Assembly: GCA_944343275.1 (NCBI GenBank)
Contig: CALVMH010000005.1
Span: 29,589 to 93,588 of the forward strand
Direction: 5' to 3'
Source: an uncultured Clostridia bacterium
GTDB taxonomy: Bacteria; Bacillota; Clostridia; Christensenellales; Borkfalkiaceae
DNA: 64,000 nt
The position numbers were made by a program, and so were the translations under genes. The notes under the pieces are model-generated. The model saw only the letters and a list, made by a program, of their open reading frames with translations. It was not told where the DNA came from and did not search any database. Of this stretch, positions 9,006-18,002 are shown in pieces; position 1 is the first letter of the stretch; every line of letters begins with the position of its first letter.

Positions 9006-10256
9006 TCATATCAATTGTAAAATATCGACCAGAACCGCAAAGCCCAGAAGGAGCAAAAAACCGACGGCATGGATGACCGCCTCCACCTTTCTGTTCACAG
9101 GTTTTCCGCGCACCCATTCGATGAGGGTAAATACCACTTTGCTGCCGTCGAGCGCGGGAATGGGAAGCAGGTTGAACACGGCGAGGTTGACGCCCAGAAA
9201 GCCCGCGATCTCCAAAAACCCGCGCAGGCTCCCGCCCGCGATCCGGGACGTCAGCGTGATGGTGGTGACGGGTCCGCCCAGCGCGGAGAGCCCGAGCTGT
9301 CCCGTCAGCAGTTCCCCGATCACCTTGAAGATCGACCCCGCGATCTTGAAAGAGTAGACAAAACAGCGTCCGAGCGTCTCCCAAAATCCGAACCGATAGG
9401 AGGCATTGGCGAGCTGCCACGTTCCGCTCCCGTCGTCCTCCTCGTATGCGACGCCGAGCGCGCGCCATACGCCGTCCGTATCGGCGCTGTTTTTCACCTC
9501 CACATCCGCGCGCAGCATGACATGCACCGTCACCTCCTCCCGCGAGCAGTCCTCCCCCGTCACGCGGGAGACGAGCAGTTCGGCGAGATCGCCCTGTTTT
9601 TTGCCGTTGAGCGCCGCGGCGATGTCGGTGGTGAGATAGAGCTTTCTGCCCTCTGCTTCGAGCAGGATGTCCAGATCTTGCAGGCAGTATTCGCTTGCGA
9701 TGTCCGCCGAAGGCTCCGCCTTCCACACGGCGACCATCGTCTGCCCGTAGCCGTAAAAACAGGCGAGCAGGAGAAGGAGCGCCAGAACATAGTTCATCAG
9801 CGCGCCGGCGATGAGTACGATGATGCGCTTCCACGGCGGCATTTCGGTGAACCTGCCGCCCTTGGCTGCCGCCTGCGCCCGCTCCCCGTCCGCGGCGGGA
9901 ACGGGCTGCGGCGCGGCTGCGGACGGTTCCGCAGGCAGACCGTCGGGCGCGGGCTGCACAAGGGCGCGCTGCGGTTCCGCCTCCGCAGGCGGCGCGTCGG
10001 CGCCGTCCTCTCCCGCAAAGGCGCAGTATCCTCCGAGCGGAATAAGGCGCAGGGAAAACAGCTCCCCCGTCTTTTTGCTGCGGCGCTTGTAGAGGGCGGG
10101 ACCGAACCCGACGGAAAATTCATCGATGCGAAAGCCCAGCAGCCTGCCCGCAAGATAGTGCCCGCATTCGTGCACGGTGATCATGACGAGCAGGATGAGG
10201 ATGGCGAGCGCGACGGAACCCACCGTGTTCCATGCGCTAAGAAGCAGATTTCCCAT
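9006..10256 (-). CDS. rseP: RIP metalloprotease RseP/S2P-like (M50)
   Basis: Membrane-embedded zinc protease that cleaves transmembrane anti-sigma factors or signal peptides. The HExxH motif is VHECGHYLAG in the first helix, and the third zinc-ligand motif is NLLPIPALDG near the C-terminus; about four membrane segments are visible. A Pro/Ala-rich stretch of about 60 residues (roughly 75-135) follows FAGEDGADAPPAEAEP and precedes FTEMPPWKRIIV, longer than the usual linker. The PDZ region after the second helix is weakly conserved. I chose the start MGNLLLSAWNTV at 10256, which overlaps dxr by 20 nt. The gene is last in the pyrH-frr-uppS-cdsA-dxr-rseP operon, a standard order. Confidence 0.9.
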   Translation of the reverse strand: MGNLLLSAWNTVGSVALAILILLVMITVHECGHYLAGRLLGFRIDEFSVGFGPALYKRRSKKTGELFSLRLIPLGGYCAFAGEDGADAPPAEAEPQRALVQPAPDGLPAEPSAAAPQPVPAADGERAQAAAKGGRFTEMPPWKRIIVLIAGALMNYVLALLLLLACFYGYGQTMVAVWKAEPSADIASEYCLQDLDILLEAEGRKLYLTTDIAAALNGKKQGDLAELLVSRVTGEDCSREEVTVHVMLRADVEVKNSADTDGVWRALGVAYEEDDGSGTWQLANASYRFGFWETLGRCFVYSFKIAGSIFKVIGELLTGQLGLSALGGPVTTITLTSRIAGGSLRGFLEIAGFLGVNLAVFNLLPIPALDGSKVVFTLIEWVRGKPVNRKVEAVIHAVGFLLLLGFAVLVDILQLI

Positions 10257-11367
10257 AGATAAACGAATGCGCATGTGCGCGGGCGCGGGCATCCTCTGCG
10301 GCAAGGCGTTCGAAGCTGTCCGCCTCTTCCCGCGGGAAGGCGCTCAGCGCATCCTCGATAGTGTGTGCGATGGCGGGGAAACCGATACGCCCCGCAAGAA
10401 ATGCGTGCACCGCCTCCTCTGCCGCGGCGTTGAGGACGGTCGGCAGCGTTCCGCCCGCCCTGCCCGCCTCCACCGCGAGCGTAAAGCAGGGAAATTTTTG
10501 CTTCGGAAAGGGCAAAAAGGTGAGTTTTCCGACGGCGGCAAGGTCGAGCTGCCGTTCACAGGGCAGGCGCTCCGGGAACGTCAGTGCGAGCTGGATGGGA
10601 ACGCGCATGTCGGGATAGCCGAGCTGCGCGAGCGCGGCGCCGTCCGCAAAGTATACGAGGGAATGCACGATGCTCTCCGGGTGCACGACGGCTTCGATCG
10701 CTTCAAAGGGCGCGCCGTACAGCCTGTTCGCCTCAATGACTTCATACCCCTTGTTAAGCAGGGTGGCGCTGTCCACGGTGATCTTGGCGCCCATGTTCCA
10801 TGTGGGATGTTTGAGGGCGTCCGCCGCCGTCACATGGCGCAGCTGCTCCTCCGAACAGTGCAAAAAAGGTCCGCCGCTCGCCGTTAAGACAAGGCGCTCA
10901 AAGGGCGCGCTGCGCTGAAAATGCAGGCATTGGAAGATGGCGGAATGCTCGCTGTCCACGGGGATGAGCGCGGCGCCCGTCGCCGCGATCTCTTTTAGAA
11001 CGAGCTCCCCCCCGCAGACGAGGGACTCCTTGTTGGCAAGCGCGATGCGCACGCCCGCCCGCGCCGCATGCAGCGTATAGGCAAGCCCCGCAAACCCGCC
11101 CGCCGCAATGAGCGCGACGTCGCAGTCCGCAAACAGCGCTGCTTCCTCCCCGGCGGCAAGTTTTTCGGTGCCCGCGGGCGCGGAGAACTCCCCGTTTGCA
11201 CACAGCGCGCGGCGCGGGGAAAATTCACGGCACAGGGCGGAGAATGCCTCGCCCGCATGCCCGCAGGCGAGCGCACTGAAACAAAAGCGTTCGGGATAGC
11301 GGCGCACGACGTCTGCCGTCTGCCGCCCGATGCTGCCCGTGCAGCCGATGAGCGCGATCTTAGTCAT
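10237..11367 (-). CDS. dxr: 1-deoxy-D-xylulose 5-phosphate reductoisomerase
   Basis: Second step of the MEP isoprenoid pathway: converts DXP to MEP using NADPH and a divalent metal. The N-terminus has the nucleotide-binding GCTGSIG (8-14). Substrate and metal motifs include ALANKESLVCGG, PVDSEHSAIFQCL, LTASGGPF and MGAKITVDSATLLNKGYEVIE. Length (376 aa) is normal. GAGGAA lies upstream of the ATG at 11367. It sits with uppS and cdsA, linking isoprenoid precursor supply to undecaprenyl and phospholipid synthesis. Confidence 0.95.
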   Translation of the reverse strand: MTKIALIGCTGSIGRQTADVVRRYPERFCFSALACGHAGEAFSALCREFSPRRALCANGEFSAPAGTEKLAAGEEAALFADCDVALIAAGGFAGLAYTLHAARAGVRIALANKESLVCGGELVLKEIAATGAALIPVDSEHSAIFQCLHFQRSAPFERLVLTASGGPFLHCSEEQLRHVTAADALKHPTWNMGAKITVDSATLLNKGYEVIEANRLYGAPFEAIEAVVHPESIVHSLVYFADGAALAQLGYPDMRVPIQLALTFPERLPCERQLDLAAVGKLTFLPFPKQKFPCFTLAVEAGRAGGTLPTVLNAAAEEAVHAFLAGRIGFPAIAHTIEDALSAFPREEADSFERLAAEDARARAHAHSFIYGKSAS

Positions 11368-11386
11368 CCGAGTTCCTCAAAACAAA

Positions 11387-11406
11387 CGCCCGCCTTGCGG
11401 CGGGCG
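11387..11406 (-). terminator. Attenuator-like hairpin between cdsA and dxr
   Basis: 8-bp GC stem with TTGC (plus-strand) loop, followed on the minus strand by GTTTGTTTTG. It lies inside the operon, so it may only attenuate or process the message. Confidence 0.5.
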
Positions 11407-11420
11407 CAATACACTTATCT

Positions 11421-12464
11421 TTATGCGGGAAGTCCCACAAACATGATGCGCGCAACAAAGATGAGCGCCACGATGAGCCCCGCATACAGGGAAGAATCGA
11501 TCCTGTCGAGAATGCCGCCGTGCCCCGGAAGGAGATTTCCCATGTCCTTGATGCCGAGTTTGCGCTTGAAAGCGCTCTCCACAAGGTCGCCGAACTGCGC
11601 AAACGCCGAGACGATCACCCCCATCCCGATGAACAGGGCAAGGTCTCCCCAGGCAAAGGCGGGCGCGCGCAGGACGAGCCCCGTCTCGGAAAGCACGGGA
11701 GAGACGACGCAGTGGCACAGCCCGTAGTAGACGAAGAAGACGGCGCATCCGCCGATGGCTCCGCCCACAAGCCCGCCGAATCCGCCGATGAGCGTCTTGT
11801 TGGGGCTGACGTGGGGCGCCATCTTTGCGGGCAGCTTTTTCCCGAGCGACTTTCCGACCAGATAGGCAAGGCAGTCCGCCGCGGGGCTGATGACGAAGAC
11901 CATGGCGATCGCCGCATCGGAATACCCCGCAAGGTGGTTGCACACCGTCATGACGACCAGAAATGCCGAGGGATACAGATAGGCGATGAGCGTATATCCA
12001 ATCGATTCCAGACTCACGCGCGTATGCGCAAAGACGAGCATGCCGAACGTCACCGCAATGCCCGCAAAGAACATGATGAGGGTGATGTGCGGCGCATAGT
12101 TTCTGCCGACCGCCTCCATCGGCCTGTCGGGATCGGGCAGCTGCACGCCCAATACGTCGGTGAACACGACGTCGGAGATGATGTACGTCGCAACGACGAG
12201 GATGGCGAAGATCATGGCGATGATGCGCTGCGACTTGTGCATCTTGTCGCCGAACGCGCGGATCATCTCATAGGTGCCGAGTACCGTAAAGAGCAGAATG
12301 AGCCCGTCGAAAAACAGCTTGTGCACGACGATCTTCAAGACGAAGAAGGCGAGCAGCAGAGCGGCATAGACCATTCCCGTGAAAAAGCGGAGGGTGCCGT
12401 TGCTCAGTTTTTTGCGGGGGGCGGGTGCGCCATCGGGCGCATTCGTCAGCGTTTCGTTTTCCAT
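11421..12464 (-). CDS. cdsA: Phosphatidate cytidylyltransferase
   Basis: Makes CDP-diacylglycerol from phosphatidate and CTP for phospholipid synthesis. The C-terminus has the CDS signature: SAFKRKLGIKDMGNLLPGHG followed by GILDRIDSS. Many membrane helices precede it. At 347 aa it is longer than typical bacterial CdsA (about 265-285); the extra length is in the N-terminal half, including a region after IISDVVFTDVLGVQLPDP. The ribosome-binding site is weak (AAGAAA). It lies 41 nt after uppS in the same operon. Confidence 0.92.
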   Translation of the reverse strand: MENETLTNAPDGAPAPRKKLSNGTLRFFTGMVYAALLLAFFVLKIVVHKLFFDGLILLFTVLGTYEMIRAFGDKMHKSQRIIAMIFAILVVATYIISDVVFTDVLGVQLPDPDRPMEAVGRNYAPHITLIMFFAGIAVTFGMLVFAHTRVSLESIGYTLIAYLYPSAFLVVMTVCNHLAGYSDAAIAMVFVISPAADCLAYLVGKSLGKKLPAKMAPHVSPNKTLIGGFGGLVGGAIGGCAVFFVYYGLCHCVVSPVLSETGLVLRAPAFAWGDLALFIGMGVIVSAFAQFGDLVESAFKRKLGIKDMGNLLPGHGGILDRIDSSLYAGLIVALIFVARIMFVGLPA

Positions 12465-12505
12465 ATTTTTTCTTTATGATCTTGTTTTTGCCTTGGGGAC
12501 AAGGT

Positions 12506-13192
12506 TCAGACCTTCCCGAAGCGGCGCTCACGCGAGGCATACGCTTCCAGCGCCTTGTCAAATTCCTTGTCCGAAAAATCCGGGAAGAGCACATCCGTGA
12601 AGTAAAGTTCGCTGTATGCCGCCTGCCACAGGAGAAAATTGGAGATGCGCAGTTCCTTTCCCGTGCGGATCACGAGGTCGGGATCGGGCATGCCGCCCGT
12701 TGTCAGCATGGCGGAAAATTCCTCCATGCTCACCTCCTTCCCCTGCCGCACCGCACGGTTGACGGCGGCGAGGATGTCCTGCCGCCCGCCGTAACCGATG
12801 GCAAGCTGCAAGATGCCGCGTCCGCCGTCCGCCGTCAGCGCCTCCCCCTCTTCGATGAGGGCGACGACGTCGGCGGGGAGAAGTCCCCTGTCCCCGATGA
12901 CCTTGAGAACAACGGACTTTTCATGCAGGCGCTTGGCGTTGCGCGGAAAGTATTCGCGGAACAGCGCGTACAGCCCGTTCAGCTCCTCCTGCGGGCGGGA
13001 CAGGTTTTCCGTGGAAAGCGCGAACAACGTACAGACCTGCACGCCGCAGTCAAAGACGTGCTCGGAAAGCCCGATCATGCGGTTCATGCCCGCCCGATGC
13101 CCCGCAGCGCGCGGCAGCAGCCGTTTTTTTGCCCAACGCCCGTTGCCGTCCATGATGACGGCGACGTGGCGCGGGATCGCACGTCCGTCCAT
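12506..13192 (-). CDS. uppS: Isoprenyl transferase (undecaprenyl diphosphate synthase)
   Basis: Condenses isopentenyl diphosphate onto farnesyl diphosphate to make the C55 carrier for cell-wall synthesis. Motifs are HVAVIMDGNGRWAKKR, LFALSTENLSRP, GYGGRQDI and RISNFLLWQAAYSELYFTD. The usual RT(G/S)GE motif reads RTGKE, so the second Gly is Lys. The length of 228 aa fits. The start at 13192 overlaps the frr stop (TGATG), so the two are translationally coupled; the longer upstream frame is simply the frr region read in another frame. Confidence 0.93.
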   Translation of the reverse strand: MDGRAIPRHVAVIMDGNGRWAKKRLLPRAAGHRAGMNRMIGLSEHVFDCGVQVCTLFALSTENLSRPQEELNGLYALFREYFPRNAKRLHEKSVVLKVIGDRGLLPADVVALIEEGEALTADGGRGILQLAIGYGGRQDILAAVNRAVRQGKEVSMEEFSAMLTTGGMPDPDLVIRTGKELRISNFLLWQAAYSELYFTDVLFPDFSDKEFDKALEAYASRERRFGKV

Positions 13193-13764
13193 CAGACGGT
13201 CATGAGCTCCTTTTCCTTGACGGCGGCGGCTTTGTCGATCTCTTCGACGCAGGCGGCGATCTTCTTTTCGACGTCCTGCTCGCACGCCTTCGCCTCGTCC
13301 TCGGAGAGTTCCTTGTTCGTCTTCATCTTTTTCAGGGCGTCCATCGCCTCGCGGCGGATGTTGCGCGCGGCGACCTTCGCCTCCTCGCCCATGCGCTTGA
13401 CCTGCTTGACGAGGTCCTTTCTGCGTTCCTCGGTGAGTTCGGGGAACACGAGGCGGATGACGTTGCCGTCGTTGGTGGGCGTCAAGCCGATGTTGGCGGA
13501 GAGGATGGCTTTTTCGATAGACTTCAAAAGCGACTTATCCCACGGGCTGATGACAAGGCACCTTGCATCGAGCGCGGAAATGTTGCCGAGCTGATTCAAG
13601 GGACTCATGCCGCCGTAAGCCTCCGCCTGCACTTTGTCGAGAATGTGCGGGTTTGCCCTGCCCGCACGCACCGCGGCGAATTCTTCTTTGAGGACGCTGA
13701 CCGTCTTGTCGAGCTTATCCTCCAAAATAAGAAAGACCTCTTCCACTTGTTCGTTGTCGATCAT
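13192..13764 (-). CDS. frr: Ribosome recycling factor
   Basis: Splits post-termination ribosomes together with EF-G. The 190-aa protein contains the conserved helical core: LKEEFAAVRAGRANPHILDK, YGGMSPLNQLGNIS, IGLTPTNDGNVIRLVFPELT, EERRKDLVKQVKRMGEEAKV and RNIRREAMDALKKM. AAGGAG lies 8 nt upstream of ATG 13764. It lies 19 nt after pyrH and overlaps uppS. The order pyrH-frr-uppS is standard. Confidence 0.96.
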   Translation of the reverse strand: MIDNEQVEEVFLILEDKLDKTVSVLKEEFAAVRAGRANPHILDKVQAEAYGGMSPLNQLGNISALDARCLVISPWDKSLLKSIEKAILSANIGLTPTNDGNVIRLVFPELTEERRKDLVKQVKRMGEEAKVAARNIRREAMDALKKMKTNKELSEDEAKACEQDVEKKIAACVEEIDKAAAVKEKELMTV

Positions 13765-13783
13765 GATAAAGCTCCTTGGCTGA

Positions 13784-14494
13784 TTAATCGTTGGAAATGA
13801 GTGTGCCCAGCTTTTCGCCGCACACGGCACGCACGATGGAATTATCTTCATCCAGCGCAAATGCCAGCACGGGAACGTGGTTCTCCATACACATCGTCGC
13901 CGCCGTTGCGTCCATCGCTTTGAGCCCTTTGTTGAGAATGTCGTTGAACGTAAGATGGTCGTACTTTCTGGCGTTCGGGTTTTTGGCGGGATCGCTGTCG
14001 TAAATGCCGTCCACGTTCTTTGCCATGAGCAGCACGTCGGCGTCGATCTCGCAGGCGCGCTGCGCCGCCGCCGTGTCCGTCGAGCAATAGGGATTGCCCG
14101 TGCCGCACGCCATGATGACGATGCGCCCCTTTTCAAAGTGATGCAGCGCCTTGCGCAAAATATACGGCTCGGCGACCGACGTCATGATGAGCGCCGTCTG
14201 CACCCGCGTGGGGATGCCGCGCTGTTCGATGGCGTCCATCATGGCGAGCGAGTTCATGACGGTCGCGAGCATGCCCATATGGTCGGCGGTGGTGCGGTCC
14301 ATATTGGTGCCCTGCCTGCCCCGCCAGAAGTTGCCGCCGCCGATGACGAGCCCGATCTGCACGCCCATTTCGTGCACCTTGACGAGCTGATCGACGACCT
14401 TGGCAACGACGTTCTCGTTGAGGCCGAACCGCTGATCGCCCGCAAGCGCCTCTCCCGAAAGTTTCAAAAGGATACGATGGTATTTCGGCGTCAT
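13784..14494 (-). CDS. pyrH: UMP kinase
   Basis: Phosphorylates UMP to UDP; a hexameric amino-acid-kinase-fold enzyme. Motifs: YHRILLKLSGEALAG at the start, GLVIGGGNFWRG, TADHMGMLATVMNSLAMMDA and KNVDGIYDSDPAKNP. The start at 14494 is preceded by AAAGGAGGG; a further upstream in-frame ATG lacks a ribosome-binding site. The gene is first of the minus-strand operon running through rseP. It is separated from tsf by two opposite-strand genes, whereas tsf-pyrH are usually adjacent in Bacillota. Confidence 0.95.
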   Translation of the reverse strand: MTPKYHRILLKLSGEALAGDQRFGLNENVVAKVVDQLVKVHEMGVQIGLVIGGGNFWRGRQGTNMDRTTADHMGMLATVMNSLAMMDAIEQRGIPTRVQTALIMTSVAEPYILRKALHHFEKGRIVIMACGTGNPYCSTDTAAAQRACEIDADVLLMAKNVDGIYDSDPAKNPNARKYDHLTFNDILNKGLKAMDATAATMCMENHVPVLAFALDEDNSIVRAVCGEKLGTLISND

Positions 14495-14550
14495 GTCTCC
14501 CTCCTTTGCGTATTGCAAACAGCACAGCGCCATATTATGCCATTTTTAAC

Positions 14551-14579
14551 AGTATAGCACATCGCATAAAAAAAAGCAA
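14551..14579 (-). promoter_or_regulatory. Promoter of the pyrH-rseP operon
   Basis: Minus-strand TTGCTT (14579-14574), a 17-nt spacer and TATACT (14556-14551), giving a leader of about 50 nt before pyrH. The rest of 14495-14703 shows no gene. Confidence 0.65.
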
Positions 14580-14703
14580 GACGTAATCGGGAATTTGCCG
14601 TGAACGAATTTCGAAAATCTCTTTCCTTCGCAAAACCCGCACCCGCGGGAAGATTTTTATCCTGTAATGCAACGGGCACACGTCAAAAATTTCAACCAAA
14701 GGG

Positions 14704-14732
14704 TTGACCTATCCGGTACAATGTTGTATACT
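14704..14732 (+). promoter_or_regulatory. Promoter of the GIY-YIG gene pair
   Basis: TTGACC (14704-14709), a 17-nt spacer and TATACT (14727-14732), 25 nt upstream of the GTG start. Confidence 0.75.
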
Positions 14733-14757
14733 GTAAGGGAGAAAAGGAGGAACGCCC

Positions 14758-15528
14758 GTGCAGCCCGTCAACGAATTCCCGCCCGCAGCCGCCGCAGAAC
14801 TCGGCTACTATGTATACCGCCTCATCGACCCTCACAACGGTCAGACCTTTTACGTCGGCAAAGGGTGCGGCAACCGCGTATTTCAGCACGTCCGCCTCGC
14901 CATCGGATATTACGAAGGCGCGGAGAATGCCTCGGAGGACGATCCGAACAAATTCAAAGTCATCCACAGAATCTTGCAGGAAGGCATGGAAGTGATCCAC
15001 GTCATCCAGCGCTGGGGGCTGACCGAGCGGGAGGCGCTCCATGTGGAGGCGGCGCTCATCGACTGCTATCAGGGGCTCACCAACCTGCAGCGCGGCTATC
15101 ATTCCGATGAACAGGGCGTCACCAATGCGCAGACCCTCATCCACCGCTTTTCCCGCAAGGTTTATGAGGAACCGACCGATTTCAGATATCTCATCATCAA
15201 AGCGCAGCAATGGCGCATCGACGAGCTTCTCGCGCAGCACGGCGCCAATGCGCGCTACGAAGCGACGCGTTGGTGCTGGCGCATCCGCCCGCGCCCCGTC
15301 GACGAATACCCCTATGCATTTTCGGTGACGGGCGGACTCGTGCGGGAAGTGTACGCCATCGAGCGCTGGCTCCCCGCCGACGAAGGGCGTTACGCCTTTG
15401 AGGGAAGGGTGGCTCCGCAGGAGATCCACAAACGCTTTGTAGATTTTCGCATCCCGGGGGAATACTGCAAGAAAGGTTTGGCTTCCCCCGTCCTGTTCTC
15501 CAAAAACACCGTGAGCAGGGAGAATTAA
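14758..15528 (+). CDS. GIY-YIG (LEM3/COG3680-type) nuclease domain protein
   Basis: This 256-aa protein begins with a GIY-YIG fold related to the LEM-3/COG3680 branch: GYYVYRLIDPHNGQTFYVGK, GCGNRVFQHVR, then EALHVEAALID with the catalytic-type Glu. The C-terminal half (about 140-250) has YEATRWCWRI and FVDFRIPGEYCKKG segments that accompany this domain in COG3680-like proteins. It is a predicted endonuclease of unknown target. The start is GTG at 14758 with AAAAGGAGG upstream. With the following Cys-rich gene it forms a two-gene plus-strand unit inserted in the normally contiguous rpsB-tsf-pyrH block. Confidence 0.75.
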   Translation: MQPVNEFPPAAAAELGYYVYRLIDPHNGQTFYVGKGCGNRVFQHVRLAIGYYEGAENASEDDPNKFKVIHRILQEGMEVIHVIQRWGLTEREALHVEAALIDCYQGLTNLQRGYHSDEQGVTNAQTLIHRFSRKVYEEPTDFRYLIIKAQQWRIDELLAQHGANARYEATRWCWRIRPRPVDEYPYAFSVTGGLVREVYAIERWLPADEGRYAFEGRVAPQEIHKRFVDFRIPGEYCKKGLASPVLFSKNTVSREN

Positions 15529-15529
15529 A

Positions 15530-15961
15530 ATGTCATATCACTCCAACTTCCGACAGGATAAATGCTGGTCATGCGAATTTTTCAGCGGGCAGCGAGAATA
15601 CAACCACGGTCTGTTCGGCGACAGCGTCCGTACGTCCGATAAGGGAATATGCAAGTGCGACCGCAGCGACCAGCGCGATAAGCCGGTTTACGAACACGGA
15701 TGGTGTTCCCGGTATCAGAAATGGGGTGTCTTGCAAAGCACGATCGCCCAAAAACAGGCGGAACAGGAAATTTTGGAAATGCAGCAGCGGGCACAAAGAA
15801 CATCGCCGCCTGTGAAAGCCGAAACGGCAGCGGAACGGGCGGCGAGAATAAGGCTTGCCAAAAAGATCATGAAGGTCGCCGTCATTGCCTGCGCCGCCAT
15901 GTTCGGGCTCGGACTTCTCATCGGGCTCGGCGCCTATCTCGTTTCCGTCCTCATGATATGA
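15530..15961 (+). CDS. Cys-rich protein with C-terminal membrane segment
   Basis: This 143-aa protein belongs to no family I recognise. The N-terminus carries a possible zinc-binding cysteine set: KCWSCEFF (C12, C15), GICKCDR (C41, C43) and GWCSRY (C59). The middle is a Gln/Glu/Arg-rich helix, and residues about 113-140 form one membrane helix ending at the C-terminus (tail anchor). A GGGAG at the end of the GIY-YIG gene serves as ribosome-binding site, and the genes are 1 nt apart, so they are cotranscribed and may work together. Confidence 0.75.
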   Translation: MSYHSNFRQDKCWSCEFFSGQREYNHGLFGDSVRTSDKGICKCDRSDQRDKPVYEHGWCSRYQKWGVLQSTIAQKQAEQEILEMQQRAQRTSPPVKAETAAERAARIRLAKKIMKVAVIACAAMFGLGLLIGLGAYLVSVLMI

Positions 15962-15980
15962 CCCTCTCCGCAAAAAAAAA

Positions 15981-16009
15981 CGCCGTGCTGTGTGCACGGC
16001 GTAATTTTT
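15981..16009 (+). terminator. Intrinsic terminator between convergent units
   Basis: 8-bp stem CGCCGTGC / GCACGGCG with T-rich right flank and nine A on the left, so it can serve both the plus-strand pair and tsf on the minus strand. Confidence 0.85.
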
Positions 16010-16016
16010 TTGCTTT

Positions 16017-16913
16017 TTACTTTTTCATTGCCTCGACCTGCTTGGCAACTTCCTCGGAGAGGTCCTCGCTCTTCTTTTCAAGCCCCTCGCCGCGGACGAA
16101 GAAGCAGAACCGCTTCAAAGAAGCGCCGTCCGCCGTCTTCATGAGCTGCGCGATGGTGAGCTTGTCGTCCTTGACGAACTTCTGATCCATGAGGCAGTTC
16201 TCCTCATAGAACTTTTTCAGCTTGCCCATGACGATCTTCTCGGCGATGGCGGCGGGCTTGCCCTCGTTGATGACTTCCTGCGTGAGAATGGTCTTCTCCT
16301 TGTCGAGCGTCTCCTGCGAAACTTCTGCCGCCGTCATATACTGCGGCTTTGCGAACGCAACGTGCAGCGCGACGTCGTGCGCGACCGCCTTTGCCTTCTC
16401 GCTCGCCTTGCCCGCGAAATCGAGCATGACGCCCATCGTGCCGCCCATGTGGATATACGTCTCGACGAACCCCTCCGTCTCATACACTTGGAAGCGGCGG
16501 ACGGAGATCTTCTCGCCGATGACGGCGATCTGCTCCTGCACATAGGTTTCCACCGTCTTGCCGCCCATATCGCTTGCGAGCAGCGCCTCAACGGAGGAAG
16601 GTTTTGCGGCGGCGATCTGCTTTGCGACCGCCGTCACGAGTTCCTTGAACTTCTCGCCCTTGGCGACGAAGTCGGACTCGCAGTTGACTTCGACGAGAAC
16701 GCCGACGTTCCCCTCGACGAGGGCATAGACGATGCCCTCCGCCGCGATCTTGGAGGCACGCTTTGCCGCCTTTGCGATGCCGCGTTCACGAAGAAGGTCT
16801 GCCGCCTTCTCCATGTCGCCGTCCGCGTCCACGAGCGCACGCTTGCAGTCCATCATTCCCGCGCCCGTTGCCTCGCGCAGTTTCATAACGTCTTTTGCCG
16901 TAAATTCAGCCAT
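16017..16913 (-). CDS. tsf: Elongation factor Ts
   Basis: Guanine-nucleotide exchange factor for EF-Tu. The N-terminal UBA-like domain shows KDVMKLREATGAGMMDCKRA, followed by KAADLLRERGIAKAAKRASK and the core segments EVNCESDFVAK and HVAFAKPQYMTAAEV. The length of 298 aa is normal. AAGGAG precedes ATG 16913. It is cotranscribed with rpsB, 15 nt downstream. Confidence 0.96.
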   Translation of the reverse strand: MAEFTAKDVMKLREATGAGMMDCKRALVDADGDMEKAADLLRERGIAKAAKRASKIAAEGIVYALVEGNVGVLVEVNCESDFVAKGEKFKELVTAVAKQIAAAKPSSVEALLASDMGGKTVETYVQEQIAVIGEKISVRRFQVYETEGFVETYIHMGGTMGVMLDFAGKASEKAKAVAHDVALHVAFAKPQYMTAAEVSQETLDKEKTILTQEVINEGKPAAIAEKIVMGKLKKFYEENCLMDQKFVKDDKLTIAQLMKTADGASLKRFCFFVRGEGLEKKSEDLSEEVAKQVEAMKK

Positions 16914-16928
16914 GGTTTTCTCCTTATT

Positions 16929-17705
<777 letters not shown>

Positions 17706-17939
17706 AATTCCTCCGTTTTACCTCCCCGCGCTGCGTTGTTCCGCACCTGTCCGCCGCGAATGGATTTTGCGGACACGGAGAGCGGCACATACGCGGGTGC
17801 GTATTTACAGCCTTATGATTTTACCATAAACAGGCAGGAAAGCGCAAGCGATTTTGCAAGGCTTTTCGGGAAATTTGCGCTTTCGGGACGGGCTTTTTGC
17901 ATGCTTTTGAAATTTTTGCAAAGCAGTGGCGCGCAGACG

Positions 17940-17968
17940 TTGATTTTCCCCCGAAAGCGTGGTATAAT
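17940..17968 (+). promoter_or_regulatory. Promoter of tpiA-gpmI
   Basis: TTGATT (17940-17945), a 17-nt spacer and TATAAT (17963-17968), 34 nt upstream of tpiA. Confidence 0.78.
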
Positions 17969-18002
17969 AATCGGGAAATCAAACAACAAAGGAGCTTTTG
18001 TC

